A stretch of DNA of 64,000 bases, from contig VXAI01000090.1 of NCBI GenBank assembly GCA_013399305.1, positions 815,925-879,924 of the forward strand. The letters are read 5' to 3'. The position numbers were made by a program, and so were the translations under genes. Under the pieces are notes generated by a model, which saw only the letters and a program-made list of their open reading frames with translations, searched no databases and was not told the origin of the DNA. Of the stretch, positions 25,253 through 36,760 are shown piece by piece; position 1 is the first letter of the stretch; each line of letters begins with the position of its first letter. This DNA comes from Rostratula benghalensis (taxonomy: Eukaryota > Chordata > Aves > Charadriiformes > Rostratulidae).

Positions 25253-27730
25253 AGTCAGGCCTCTGGTACACTGACATCATGTTGTACATAGGGGAGCTGC
25301 TGGGGGTAAGGGCTATGGCTATTGCCCAGGAAATGTCCTTTCCACTGAGCTGGGTGTCTCCCCATTCCCACACCCTGACAGAATGGAACAAAAGAGGCTT
25401 TTTCCTTCCAGGATCGTGCATGTCAGGTGCAGGCCTGACCCAAAAAGCAAGCATAGCAATGAAGCTGATATCATGAGTACATGAGGTGAATGACTCCTAA
25501 TGCTTGCAGCGTGAGAATGAACAGGTCTGCAGAGTTGTTGTTTGGATGGGGCTTAATACACTGCTCTGTCATTTTTTATATTAGAGATTTGAAGATGTTC
25601 CTGCCATTTTTAAATGGATACATTTTTTCTGTCTCCAAAGATGAGAACTTTTAGGTTTTTGCCTGTCAAAAAGTTCTGTGGAGCAATAATTGAAGATCAA
25701 ACACTTGCCTACTGTGTTTTCATGTGGTTTTGACAAACACTTTATTCATAAAGCATACTAAAACATTGCTTCTGAAGAAGCTCAAATGATAGTTGTGATT
25801 GATTATTCTGTACCACACCTGAATGCTCTAATTTGCTAGTTTTGACTTCAAGTTTAATTACTCTGGTCCTTGTGTATGCTTTAGCACAGCTTTTGAAATG
25901 TACATAGCTATTTTCAATTTCTTGATAATTACATTATTGAAAGGCATTCCAGATTCTAAAACTGGAATTAAAGAATTTCAGTTGCAACGCTGAGAGAGCT
26001 CTAGTGTATCAAGTAAGGCTTTCCCAACCCCACCTTGGAAACCTAAATAGTAAGATATCATAGCTATCTATTCAGTAAAATAGTCTGTTAGACTCTCAGC
26101 TGAATTACCACAACATACTGATTTCAATCCCTGATCAAAATCAATGATAAAAAGTTGCTATGTTGTTCTCCAGAGGGTAAAGGAACCCTATATATTTTCC
26201 TGATTTTTTTAAGCTCTATCACAATGCTTGACACCTTAATACAAATACAAAACTGACAAAATAGTTTTTTCCCTATGGTATTAAAAGGAGTTTGTGCAAA
26301 GTTAGGACACTATATGCCACTTGAGCTTAACAGGAATCTCTAGAGACCTCTGCATTGGAAAGACAGTTACTGTCATCTAAGAATTCTGAAGTATTTACTC
26401 ATCTAGAGAGGGAAAGGTTTCACACCTTACAGCTTCCCTGAATACTGTAACAGTAAGGAATTCTAGATTTTCATCCATACTTCTAGTAAAAGACAGAAAA
26501 GTTAACAGATGGAAGGTTGCATATTCTATCAGCCTTCTCTTTTTAGCACTAGGAGTCTGTAATGACCTTAGTATGCTCCTGGAAGATTATTAGATACATT
26601 GATAAAGCTTCAAATGGGCATTGTAAAGATGCAGAAGAGTTCCTGTAGCTTCCCTTTCTTTGTACAGACAAAGCCATAATGTGCTGGAAGTTGGAATGGA
26701 AACAGATATCTCCTAATTGTACAAATTGCAGGATATATTTGCTGAGCTTTGTAAACAACACTTAATTTTAGAGTTAACCTGTTCCACAAGCAGCTAAAAG
26801 CTAATCGGATCTTCAGTAATTATTTGGAATGCAGTAAGAATTGAAAAAAAAAAACCCAAAAGAGATATTTAAGGAGCAGTAATATATTTTCCTAGGCAGC
26901 TTTTGAAAGTGAATGTTTGCAGAACTACTTAGGTGTGGGGGATTTTTTATACAAAACACGGATCTGGATTTTGTAACTTTACCATTTTCTGTGAGCTTAG
27001 TTTACTTGGAATAGACATCAAATTCATCAAACAGTATTTCATTTATTTTCATTAGAGAATAAATACAATTCTTTTTTAACTCTGCCCTATTTCCTAGAGG
27101 TATGTCTGTTAAAGGAAATTAAATGATCACAGAATTTCCAGTTGTAAAGCAATTTTTCACTTTTTTTGTGTCTGTGAGGTTATTTGGCTTAATTTGTTCC
27201 ACTGTGAAATGTGCCACATCTCTAGGGCATTTCTGAGTATTAAATTACTGTGCCATACCTTTTTTTTTTTCCCCCCAGATGCTTAGTTCTATGGTATTAT
27301 CTGATGTCCCTATTATTTTTTTTCACCTATGATTTATATTTGGTTAGTCTGAGAAATTCAAAGAGTGAAATGGCAGATAAAATCGTCTGTGCTTATTTTT
27401 GAAAGTTCTTATTCAGTGCCATAGATTCTCTCCCTTTCTAGGGGGTTATATTGGAATTTATGGCCCACTAACAAATTACGTTCTCACTGGTTTAGCAGTT
27501 ATTGCCAGAAAGAGATTTTCTAGGGTGCATTTTCTGTGCGTGACATCTTTGTTTCATATACTAGTACATACATGAAGTGTTTTTTCATTCAAGAGGCATC
27601 TGCTCCCATCTTCCTTTCTGCAGTCTGCACAAGTATCCTTAAAGCTCCCATCAGTATCTTATTGTTAATTAGATACCAGAACCCTTTTTTTTTTTTCCCT
27701 CTGAAGTACAACTTGCATCTTCTGTTCCAG

Positions 27731-27937
27731 ACAAAAATTTTTCACTCTGAGGTTGGTGAGGCACTGGAACAGGTTGCCCAGAGAAGTTGTGGAAGTGGAA
27801 GTATTCAAGACCAGGCTCGATGGGGCTTTGAGCAATCTAGTATAGTGGAAGATGTCCTTGCCCATGGCAGGGGGGCTGGACTAGAGGATCTTTGAAGGTC
27901 CCTTCCAATCCAAACCATTCTATGACTATGATTCTGT
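27731..27937 (+). repeat. CR1 LINE fragment, last ~207 bp
   Basis: It starts in the TTTTTCACTCTGAGGTTGGTG segment and carries CACTGGAACAGGTTGCCCAG and GGTCCCTTCCAATCC. It ends with the ATTCTATGACTATGATTCTG tail typical of CR1. The strong 5' truncation is usual for this family. It sits in ANGPT2 intron 1, opposite to the gene's orientation. Confidence 0.92.
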
Positions 27938-28865
27938 CAGAATTTGGGAATGGGCAAACTCTTTAGAAAGGCCATCAGGCGTGATCTGACTCTTGCACCT
28001 AAGCTGTTTTAACAAGTGGGAAACATGCTGTTTATCTAGCTATTTGTATCATATTTGCAACCTGGAGTACACATTTCTGCTTTCTGCCTATTGTCCCTTG
28101 ATTCTGAGGCTTACAAACTTTAGTGCCAAAGTAGTGTGGTAGGATGAGGGCCATGCAGCATGCTAGCTGTTGAAACTTCTTCAGTAATGCTAATAAATCT
28201 GCTTCTTCTAGGGGAATTTCTTTTAAGTTTTCCATTCCTCTATTTCATTTCCATTCTCTATTTCATCCACGCTGAAGAGACAGACTGGACTTACTCTAGG
28301 GAGCTAATTAAGACAGACTGAGTCATCTTACGAAACTCTGGGTTTGCTAAGCTCCAGAGAAGGACCTGAGGGTGGCACCTCTCTGTTGTAGACCCTAATC
28401 TAAGGTCTGAGACAATGTCTTCTAAATCAGTTGGCAGCATTTTGCATGTCTAACCCTATAATAATGGTAATTGTGGAGGAATACAATCTTACTTTGCCCT
28501 CATCCTGGCTTTCAGCCAAAGGTATATAAAATTCCATGAAATAACAGGAGATTCTTGCATTTATAGCATGTAAAATGGTGTTAAATAGTGGGTTCACTAA
28601 GCTGCCTTGGTTTACTCTAAGAAGTATTGTAAATGAAATAATGTATAAGGTGGTATATTTTCAAACCCACAAAGAGTATGAAAAGGACAGTATAGTACAG
28701 TCACTGAAGATACTAGTTGTCATATTCTAAAGGTCTTCTGGGCAAAATTCCATTCTAAGCAATACATATGTGATAGCTTCTTTCTTGTGATTAGAGGTCA
28801 AGCAAATGATACAAGTTTTTTCCCTTGGTAAATTCTGGTGAGATGCACGTTGTTGCATTTGTTCA

Positions 28866-28882
28866 TAACAACAACAACAACA
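28866..28882 (+). repeat. Short microsatellite (AAC)5
   Basis: About five AAC units are followed by an A-rich run, in ANGPT2 intron 1. Confidence 0.8.
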
Positions 28883-31800
28883 AAAAAAAGAGCAGTAGCA
28901 GCATAATTTTTCATTTAAGAAACACCATTTTGAACCTCAGTCTCTCTACAAGACTTTTTAAGATATTATAAAAGTTATGCCATTAGTTTTGTACGTTAAG
29001 AGGGTAATGAAAACAAAAAGGACTGGAAATTGTCACCTCAAGCAACTCCAGGCTCATTTCCTACATAAGCATTTGAAGAAAGAGAAAATAAAGAAAAATA
29101 AGGCAGTTGATGCCATTAGTTAGAGGAGAAAGTCTCTCAATTTGCTGTTTGGACCAGTTAAAGATGATAAGTTTATGATCTTATTAATAACCTATATAAC
29201 CAATTTGATACTTGTGGAATGGTGCAGAAATAGTCTTCACAACATAGTTTTTAAGCACATGCAAAAGTGTAATTTCAAATTCTTTTGCAGTTTTACCTAC
29301 AGGAGATACAACAATTAACTGCAGAGTCAGATCTTTTAAAGTAGCACGAGAACTTTATCCGGTAACATGTACTAATCTGAAAGTAAAAAAGTATTTTCTT
29401 TTAGGTTCTGTCAGTAGTCTTTTGCTTAGCAAATACATAGTTGATAGAGAGAAACAAGCACTTTTCACAATAAGTGAAAACAGATGCATTACTTAAGAAA
29501 GGAATGCAGATCTTGATTCAGTCAGAATCATCTCTTGCGTACTTCAAAATCCAACTCTGTATATTTGTCCTTTTCCATTGTGTGCAGATGTTTTTGCATG
29601 ATGGCAAGTCAGAGTATCTTTTCATATTTAAGGTACGAAGTTCAGTACAAATATGACAATAATTGTAACGTTTCATTGGTAATTACTCATAAAAAATTGT
29701 AAGCATTCATTCCCATATATCTTTAAACATGTGATTTTGTTCTGCTTAGGGAAGAAATAAGTTTCAAAGTGACAAAGTTTCCAGGATAGCCTGACATGGA
29801 AAAACAAATCTCAGCTCAGAGTATCCAAAGGTACTGCAGCTCTATCGGCGAAGTGTTTCCCTTCTAGACTGCTGGAATGCTCAGGTCAAAGTTCTGGTCT
29901 CAGGTTTAAGTGTTGACTCCTGACACAAACTTTTATTTTCTGATCTTTTGATCTGCAGATGAACTGCAAATGAATTACCTGTATTCCATATGCTATAACT
30001 GATTTGTTCATACATTGTTTTCAGCTGTTTATAACAGGAAAGACTAAGAAAATATGACCCGTTTCTTTTACACTATTGCTTTGTCTAGAGTCATATCTCC
30101 TAAGCCATAGGATCTAGTTTATGCACTAGTAAATTCAATTTTGCGTTCAGTTATTTCAGTGTCTTAAAACTGGAAAAAATGTGGTTTCTTGAGTAGAAAT
30201 GTTGTCATCAACTCAGATAGAAATTTGTTTAACTGTGGAACTTAGGAGAACTGCCTGTCTTCTAGGAATATCTGAAATCCTGATGGTTTTATATTTAAAA
30301 TAATCTAAAGTACAATAACCAATTTATGTATACACATTTAAAATTTCCAGTCTTGTACCTCAGGTGTATACTGATGTGCTATCCTCCCAAATGAACTGAA
30401 CATCTTATCATTAAGAGGTTTGTTCTGCCTGCCCACATGTGCATTAAAAAAAAAAAAATCTTACACTTCAATATAGAAATTGATCTCAAGGTAAGGAAAG
30501 TCAAGGAAGAAAGTTCATTTCAGGTTTATTATTGTGCAGTTGATCTAGGATTTTGGCCTTTGCTCTACAGCATCTCTCACTGGCTTACTGCTAAATGCTG
30601 GAGTAGATGGAATAGTGCTTTGTTCTTGTTTGTCATCTCAATGCATAAACATAATCTACATTTGAAAAGACATTCAGTTTTATGTATGGTACATACAGTA
30701 GTGTCATAAGGCATTAAAACAGTTTAGACCAAAAAAATGTGTTTTCATGAAGCAGCAGTTTGTAGCAATTGTAGAACAAAGTCTTCTGCTCCCTGTGCAG
30801 GAGCAGATTAGACAAGAACCTGGACCTACGTAACTCATTTTCTTCCCATTGTGTTTGTCTATTAACCAGATGAAGCGCACACTTCCCATCTGTTCCATTC
30901 ATACAGCCTAGTGTTCATTCAGAAACAGAATGTTTCCTTTAGTTGATGGATTAAAGGCAGGAGGGGGGGAGGAGTATAAAAAATGTTTGGGGATGTGCAA
31001 TACTTCAGGAACAACATTTAAAGGTTAATTCACACTAAGAGCTTGTAATGTTTTTGGGGTTGTTTTTTTTCACACAGCTTCAAAACAAAACAGGTGTCAA
31101 ATCCTAAGTGAGGAAAAAAAGGCTTTTTAAAGGCCAAGACTTAAAGCAGCTTTTTGTGCAATTGCTGAGAAGTTAATGCCAGATTATTTTTTATATCGGT
31201 CTTATATTGCCTTTGCAATACGGGATAAAACCAACGTGAACTTTTCTTTTTTTTTTTCCCACATCTTGATTAGTCTAGTACTCTTAGTTTAACCTAGGAA
31301 TGTGTATTAGTGACCTTAAAAAAACAGCAAGTAAACTCTGTAAGCTACTTTAAAGGTTATTGTTTGCTTTTCATCTTCACTTGCAGACCAGGTGCCTCTA
31401 GCAATGCAAATCTGAGGAAAAGCTACTTTTGTTAGAGTCTCTTTGTGAACAAAACAGATGACATAAAGAGCAGGTGTTAAAATAGTGAAAAAGGCAGTTA
31501 TTTTACAGGATGTGTAGCTGTGTCACAGCTAGGGAAAAAAAATCAGGCTATTCTGAAGAATCTTGTTTGGAAATCTTTGCTCAAATAAAAGAAACATTTC
31601 TCTGCCTTGTAAAATAGCCAGTCTGCCTTTTGATCCCCTAAAGAATGGCTTAGATATACTTATCCTACTCCTCTTGTAACTGATTTCCCCGGAACTGACA
31701 GGAAAAAGCATAGTTTTTACTAAATAAGGATGCTGGAATTTACTTACTGGTTTCTGTTTACCTGATGCCACTTATGATACTGTGTTTGCCTATTTAAGTG

Positions 31801-33241
31801 GCATTTAGCACTGGAGTCTTGTGTGTGATTTTACTATTTATGTTAGGAAATTGCTTAGCAGCTGGGTAGATTAGACTGGTTTACTTTGTGTGTTTTTCAT
31901 CCTGCATTGCACATCTGTTAATGTTGGTCTTAACATCACAATATTGAGCATTGTAAATTAATACGTAGAAAGGTAAGTAAGTGGTGGGAAGTATGTTTGC
32001 CTGTGAGATTAAAAAAAAATAAAAGCTACTGAACTGACATTATTTGGATGTCTAGACTGAGCATCCCAAGCCCAGAAAGACAGATTTAGAGGCCCACACT
32101 GCAAACTTCAAGTATATGCATTTTGGATTTAACCTTCAAGGTCCATTTTCAGGTAGATGACAACACTCTGCTTCTCTTCTGCTTTGAAGCGTGCCTTCTG
32201 TTTCTCACACACAAATTCACTAGCAAGTTTCTCTGATTATATCATGCTAGTTCTGCAACTTTGTAACTGATGAGAGAAGGGAACCCTAATGCAAAATTAT
32301 TTTATAGTCAGGTAAGAAGTGTCTACTCATTGTAGAGAATTTTGAAATTACCTCCATTCGCAACAAATACTTCTTCCTGAAAACAAGTCTTATGACATCA
32401 CTTGAACACTTACTTGGAGGCACTATAGCAACTGCCAAGTTAAGTCCTCAAAATATCTATGCTTAAAAGACAGGAGTCTTGGTATGGGACATAAATACTC
32501 ATAAATTTACTATGCAATTAAGCTGTATGAACACGCTTCTTCTCGTACCAGTGAAATAAAGGTTTATTAAATCAAACTCTATCAATGGAGTTGCATTAAA
32601 TGAAGCCATGCGGCATCTGCAATGCCTTTTCCAGCATATTTCCCCCTTTAATATCATATATTTTCAGTGGAAATGTTGCAAGCAGATACAAAGGGTATCC
32701 GCTAATTTCTTGACATTCTGTCACTTCACCAGACTAATTTCATTGCAAGTCAGACTTGCAGTCTTTGCTTAGAAGTATAATTACAATTTATTTTTTTTTT
32801 TATCAGTGGGGCTTAAATCTGTTAATTTCTGCATGCAAGTTTTGAAATAATGTTTCAAATAACATTTTTTCAAACATGCCTGAGATAAAGGTATACTCTG
32901 TAATCTTTAAATAGAGATAAAATAGTTCTTGTGAGTTAATTATAAATTAGTAGCTGGCTCTTTCATGTCAGAAATTTCAGACATGTTTGCAATCTGCCTG
33001 CGTATGTAATTACTTTTTGTCCAAGCAGCTTAAATATAATGACAAGCTTTAAAGCATGAGCTCAGCACAGCAGTGCAGTCCTCTGCTCCTTGCTAGTCAG
33101 TTAAATTATGTTCTTAAACTTCAAAACAACTTTTTTTGTTTGAATGGTAGTTCTGAAATTTAGTTTAGGTAACACGCTGTGGATTTAGAAACTGTTAGAA
33201 GAAGGAAAAAAAAAACCAAACAAACCAACCAGCCCTCTCCA

Positions 33242-33275
33242 CCCCCCCCCCCAAAAAAAAAAAAAAAAAAAAAAA
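33242..33275 (+). repeat. C11A23 homopolymer pair beside ANGPT2 exon 1
   Basis: Eleven C residues are followed directly by 23 A residues, starting 67 bases inside intron 1 from the exon 1 donor. In transcript sense it is T23 followed by G11. Its length is likely unstable or poorly assembled. Confidence 0.95.
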
Positions 33276-33342
33276 CCCACAATGAAATAGATAACAAGAT
33301 ACTGTAAACAGGATTTTTAGAATAGAAATTGTGTTCTCCTAC

Positions 33343-33627
33343 CTTCATTAGCCACTGAGTGTTGTTTTCCATGATGTTTTCAAGTAGTTGCAGTCTTTGA
33401 ACTGAATCATCGTAGTCTAAAGGTGCATCCCTTTGCACTGCGTTGGACACGAAGGAGGCAGAGGACCGGCAGTTGTCCGTCTCGGGCAGGAGGAAGGTGT
33501 AGCTGCACGACCCGTGCTGAACCTGGTACTGCTTCTTGCCTATCGTCTCCATGCTCTTACTAAAGGAGTTGTATCCCGAAGCTAAGAAAATGCCGCAGCC
33601 CCAAAAGAAGCAAACAGTCAGCTGCAT
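33343..33627 (-). CDS. ANGPT2: ANGPT2 coding exon 1: start, signal peptide, super-clustering region
   Basis: This exon encodes residues 1-95. Residues 1-18 are a hydrophobic signal peptide, with cleavage expected before Tyr19 as in mammalian ANGPT2. Next comes the super-clustering segment with QYQVQHGSCSYTFLLPE. Cys41 and Cys53 match the conserved N-terminal cysteines used for disulfide-linked multimers in angiopoietins. The coiled coil begins around residue 74, and NNT at 88-90 is an N-glycosylation sequon. The chosen ATG opens the signal peptide and has A at -3. Compared with the human protein as I remember it, one residue is missing in the serine-rich turn after Cys53. The exon ends after Lys95 (AAG) at a GTAGGA donor, phase 0. 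It lies inside a CpG island. Confidence 0.96.
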
Positions 33628-33694
33628 TTTAACTCCTGCCGTGTCCCAGCAGAGCGAGAGTGAGTGCCCGAGGGTGCTCAGCGGGAGCGCAGAC

Positions 33695-33733
33695 CTAGCT
33701 AACCTGCGCTGGGATTGCGCGCTCCGCTGCCAT
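33695..33733 (-). other. Possible upstream ORF in the ANGPT2 5' UTR (12 codons)
   Basis: The minus strand has an ATG at 33,733 followed by 12 codons (MAAERAIPAQVS) and a TAG, ending 67 bases before the main start codon. It is the only upstream ATG between the main start and the proposed transcription start. Its context is mediocre (C at -3, G at +4), while the main ATG has A at -3. It matters only if the transcript starts upstream of 33,733. Confidence 0.35.
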
Positions 33734-33957
33734 GTGCCGTCTGAAGGAGGGCTGGGCTTTTTCTCACTCTCCCCGTTGCAAACTGGAAGTCTGCCGTCCT
33801 CTCCCCCGCCGCCGTGCCCTCAGCTGTCAGATGCGGAAAGCGAAAAAGGGAGTCCCCTTCAAGCTGGGGTACCCGGTCCCGCTCGTCCCACAAGCCCTGC
33901 CGCTTTCTTCTCCTCCCTCGGACCGGGATTTGACGGTCCCGGTACCCGAAGCGATCA

Positions 33958-33988
33958 CTTTCCTTCCCTTATATGATAAGTTGATAAG
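33958..33988 (-). promoter_or_regulatory. Probable ANGPT2 core promoter: ETS cores, TATA-like box, tandem GATA sites
   Basis: On the minus strand this block reads two GATA elements (plus-strand TGATAAG at 33,974-33,980 and 33,982-33,988, 8 bp apart), then a TATA-like CATATAAGG, then two GGAA ETS cores. A TATA-directed start would fall near 33,935-33,945, giving a 5' UTR of about 310 bp. ETS and GATA factors are standard endothelial regulators, which suits the gene. The order and spacing are seen in the sequence; promoter function is inferred. Confidence 0.5.
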
Positions 33989-36379
33989 AGCGGGCAGACA
34001 TGTGGAGCGGGGCTGCTCCTCCCTCCCGGCTTCGCCAGTGCCTTCCTGCAGGGAGAGGAGGAGGAGGGGGGGATGGAGGCGGGGGGAGCACATCTGCAAA
34101 GCTTGGGGCTTGGAGGGAAAGCGCTTGCCCGGGTGCGGAGCTGCGCGGGGCGGCGCGGAGCGGAGAGAGAGGAAACCCCAGGGAGTAGCCGGCAGCAACA
34201 GGACCCCCGCGAATTCCTGCAGGACGGCTCCAATTAAGAATTTCCTAGACAGAGCAATCAGTTCCGATAGCCTCCAACTATGCTTGCAAATTAGTTGTGG
34301 TGGTAATCATTTTTAAACAGTGTCAAAAAAAAAAGAAAGAAAGGAAAAAAAAAAAAGTTCTTGCGCCTGTTAGTTCTTCTTAAAGAATGTATTTAATGCA
34401 TTGTGTAGGTACAGAGAAAGACACTGTCCTAAGCATACAAAAGCAGGCTTGGGCATGTCTCTGGGAAAGGAGAAGGGTTTAATTAAAAGTTTTCGGTCGA
34501 GGAAAGACTTTGTATTTTACTGGATCTCTGAGGTGAATTCTCAATTTTAGGGATATCTTTTCAGCGTTACCCATTTTCACAGAATCACAGACTATCAAGC
34601 CTTTATTTATTTACTTATAGGGATTTAATTTTTTTTTGTCTGTATTTAATGGATAACTCTGCAAGGGCTAAGATTAGCAAGAGTTACAAATTAGCTGGGA
34701 CTTGTAGAGGGAATAACTGTCCAGAAGCAGTGGGGAAAGGCATGTCTCAGGAAGTGGCATGGCTGAATAGCAGTTACCCTGTCAGCGTTCACTAGTCCTA
34801 TTCCGTGCCCTTGGAAGTGGGAAATACCTGTAAAAGTTGAGGGAAAAATCTAATATATATTAAGTATCTAAAATGTATATGTAAGAGTAAAAAGGAGCTT
34901 CCCCCTACTTCCCACTCCTGTGTTCTTTGCAATGATCAGTGATCTTGAAATAGTGGAAAATTACTAACCAACTCACCAAACCCTGGGAAAGAGTTGGTTC
35001 CACTGAAATTTTGGAAGTTTACTTCACTGTTTTAGAAAATGTCTTCTTGAAACCAGCATGATAGGATACTGACTCCTGAAGACAAACTGCCTGAGAGCTT
35101 CGCTCGGTCTGGATCTGGCAGCTATAGATTTTTCCTGATTAAAATAAACAAAGGGAATGCCATGCTAGTCAAACTAACATGAACTACGAATCAAAGTTTT
35201 TCTCATACGGGGAAAACCTTAGTGTTTCTCGAGATCTCTTAAGACAGACTTTCTTACACAACTAGCTCTATCTCATATAGTGTATTAATGTGGCTTTTTA
35301 AATCACAGAAGTTGTATTTAGGGGTTATCAAAAATAGTTGTAGCAGCTAGAATGCATGCCTTACATTGCTGGAAGCTGTTGGGTTTTCTTTACATAATAC
35401 ATAGTTACCCCTAGAAAGAAAAATCTCTAGAATTCAATTCTGGAGACTTCCAGAAAGGCTCAAATTATACTTGGACTGTGACCTGTGGAACCAATTTGTC
35501 AGATTTTCTTCCTGTGGAGTGTTCATCTGACATTGTTCATCCTTCCAGCCAGAGGAAACTGAGGAATATATTTGGAACTTGGGTTACAGTCAAGATTATT
35601 TTCAAAAAAATGTACGTATTTGTACATACAAATTATGCATTCTTCATCCCTTCAACTTCGAATTGCAATAGCAAAGCAAATCAATGCAACAGCTACCTGC
35701 ATTGTTAATGAGATTTCCAAAGCTTTCTCCATAGTGATTGCTGCTTTTCAATAGATTGAAGTCTTTGAAAGAATAGTTAATTCCATGTGAATACCAGTCT
35801 TTTGCAAGGTAGTTGAGAAACCAACTGTTATGCAATGAAGACAGCATGTAGATAGGATTAGATTTATACACTAGCCCGTGTGAAGCATTTCTAGGTATCT
35901 AACCGGTCATTCAAATTAAATACTTTATTTTTTTTGCATATTTATATTTATTTATTTTCTAGGTTAAATGATAATTTCTTGTTGTGACTTGGACTTGTCC
36001 TTAAATTGGTCCACTCTTTCCTTTCTTTTCCTCTCACAGCTAGCCCAAAGAATATAGAGCCCTCAATAGAGTAGTGCTGAAAAAAAAGAAAGCTCCAGCC
36101 CTGAAGGCATCTATCTCCTGAATGATGAGGAACTGAAAGATAATCTTAATTTTTCTGATTGTATTTTCATGACATTTTTTGATCCCTTAATTAGACATTT
36201 TAATGGGCAAGGTGAGACCGGTCAGTGTAGTCTTTTTGAAGTTTTGTTTTTATTTATTAGACATCTCTTGGAGGGACTCTACATATATAAAAGACAAGAT
36301 TTAGTGCATGCTGAGAATTCATTAGGCAGTATTTCCACAAAAGGCTTGATTAAATTGACTGGGTTTTGATTGCTATGAA

Positions 36380-36760
36380 GCTTGCCATCTGTATGCCACC
36401 CTGGTGAGACCGATCACCAACATAATCTAGTGGCCCCGTTTTGCTGGATTTTTTTGGGGAGAGGCTGGGGTGTCTCTAACGGTTTGAACTGAAGTCTGTT
36501 TTGCTTTCGGGAAAAAAGGCCGATGGGTGATCGCAGGAGGCCCTCGACCCGTAATGGGCCCAGGAACAAAACCGAACTTGGAGGCTGCCTAACAAGGCTT
36601 GCTGTACCTTGGACCTCCACTAGGGAGAACTGTGGTTGTATGAATACTGGAAAAAGAAACTAATTCACCTTTTACTGAGGTTTTTTGGCTGGATTTGGGG
36701 GTTTTGTGGGTTTTTCTTAGGGGTTTGGGTTTTTTTGGTGTGGGGTTTGGCTTTTTGTTT
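36380..36760. other. CpG-enriched then G-rich patch of unknown origin
   Basis: Between 36,380 and 36,650 the base composition changes: CpG dinucleotides cluster (CCGATC, AACGG, TTCGGG, GGCCGATGG, CTCGACCCG). At 36,680-36,760 this gives way to G-runs separated by T-runs. Nothing matches CR1 and no coding frame is convincing. It may be an old LTR or other repeat, or an alternative exon or regulatory element. Confidence 0.4.

Larger units (their letters stand above)
11633..33342 (-). other. ANGPT2: ANGPT2 intron 1 (about 21.7 kb)
   Basis: This is the long first intron, from the GTAGGA donor beside exon 1 to the CCATGTAG acceptor of exon 2. It holds an assembly gap (14,201-14,335), a 10-bp-arm inverted repeat (16,979-17,013), a T26 tract (19,481-19,506), an (AAAC)5 array (22,090-22,111), a (GAATA)17 microsatellite (22,959-23,043), a short direct duplication (25,225-25,252), a CR1 copy (27,731-27,937), an (AAC)5 array (28,866-28,882) and a C11A23 tract (33,242-33,275). 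No exon is recognised. Confidence 0.9.
4919..33627 (-). other. ANGPT2: ANGPT2 gene, 5' part (coding exons 1-5 with introns)
   Basis: Five minus-strand exons join in frame (285, 156, 122, 233 and 131 bp) into 309 codons that closely resemble vertebrate angiopoietin-2: signal peptide, N-terminal super-clustering region, long coiled coil, linker, and the start of the fibrinogen-like domain. ANGPT2 is a secreted endothelial ligand of the receptor tyrosine kinase TIE2. In most settings it antagonises ANGPT1 and destabilises vessels. ANGPT1 is the main alternative, but the N-terminus, the QYQVQHGSCSYTFLLPE stretch and the AKEEQISF linker fit ANGPT2. The rest of the fibrinogen-like domain (about 186 residues, exons 6-9 in human) was not found between 1 and 4,918 and should lie off the left edge. 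The gene is antisense within an MCPH1 intron, as in human. The reading frame shows no break. Confidence 0.96.
33400..34200. promoter_or_regulatory. ANGPT2: CpG island over ANGPT2 promoter, 5' UTR and exon 1
   Basis: This is the only long GC- and CpG-rich stretch in the window, in sharp contrast to its AT-rich surroundings. It covers the first coding exon and roughly 550 bp upstream. A GC box (GGGGCGG) lies at 34,147-34,153 and a G-rich run at 34,051-34,086. The boundaries are estimated by eye. Long open frames on both strands here come from low stop-codon density in GC-rich DNA and are not genes. Confidence 0.8.

Noticed and set aside
27536..27895. A 119-codon plus-strand open frame
   Set aside because: Its second half is the CR1 fragment and the first half has no recognisable homology.
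33699..33893. A 64-codon minus-strand frame that could look like a long upstream ORF of ANGPT2
   Set aside because: Its first codon is TTG, not ATG, so I do not count it as an upstream ORF.
33536..33976. A 146-codon plus-strand open frame antisense to ANGPT2 exon 1
   Set aside because: It is the shadow of the conserved minus-strand exon plus GC-rich 5' UTR; low-complexity Ser/Pro-rich translation.
33732..34316. A 194-codon open frame on the plus strand across the ANGPT2 promoter
   Set aside because: It lies in GC-rich CpG island DNA with few stop codons, shows no domain or family similarity and overlaps other long frames on both strands. I take it as chance.
34577..34602. CACAGAATCACAGACTATCAAG as a tiny reverse CR1 tail
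   Set aside because: Only about 20 bases resemble the CR1 end, too short to distinguish from chance.
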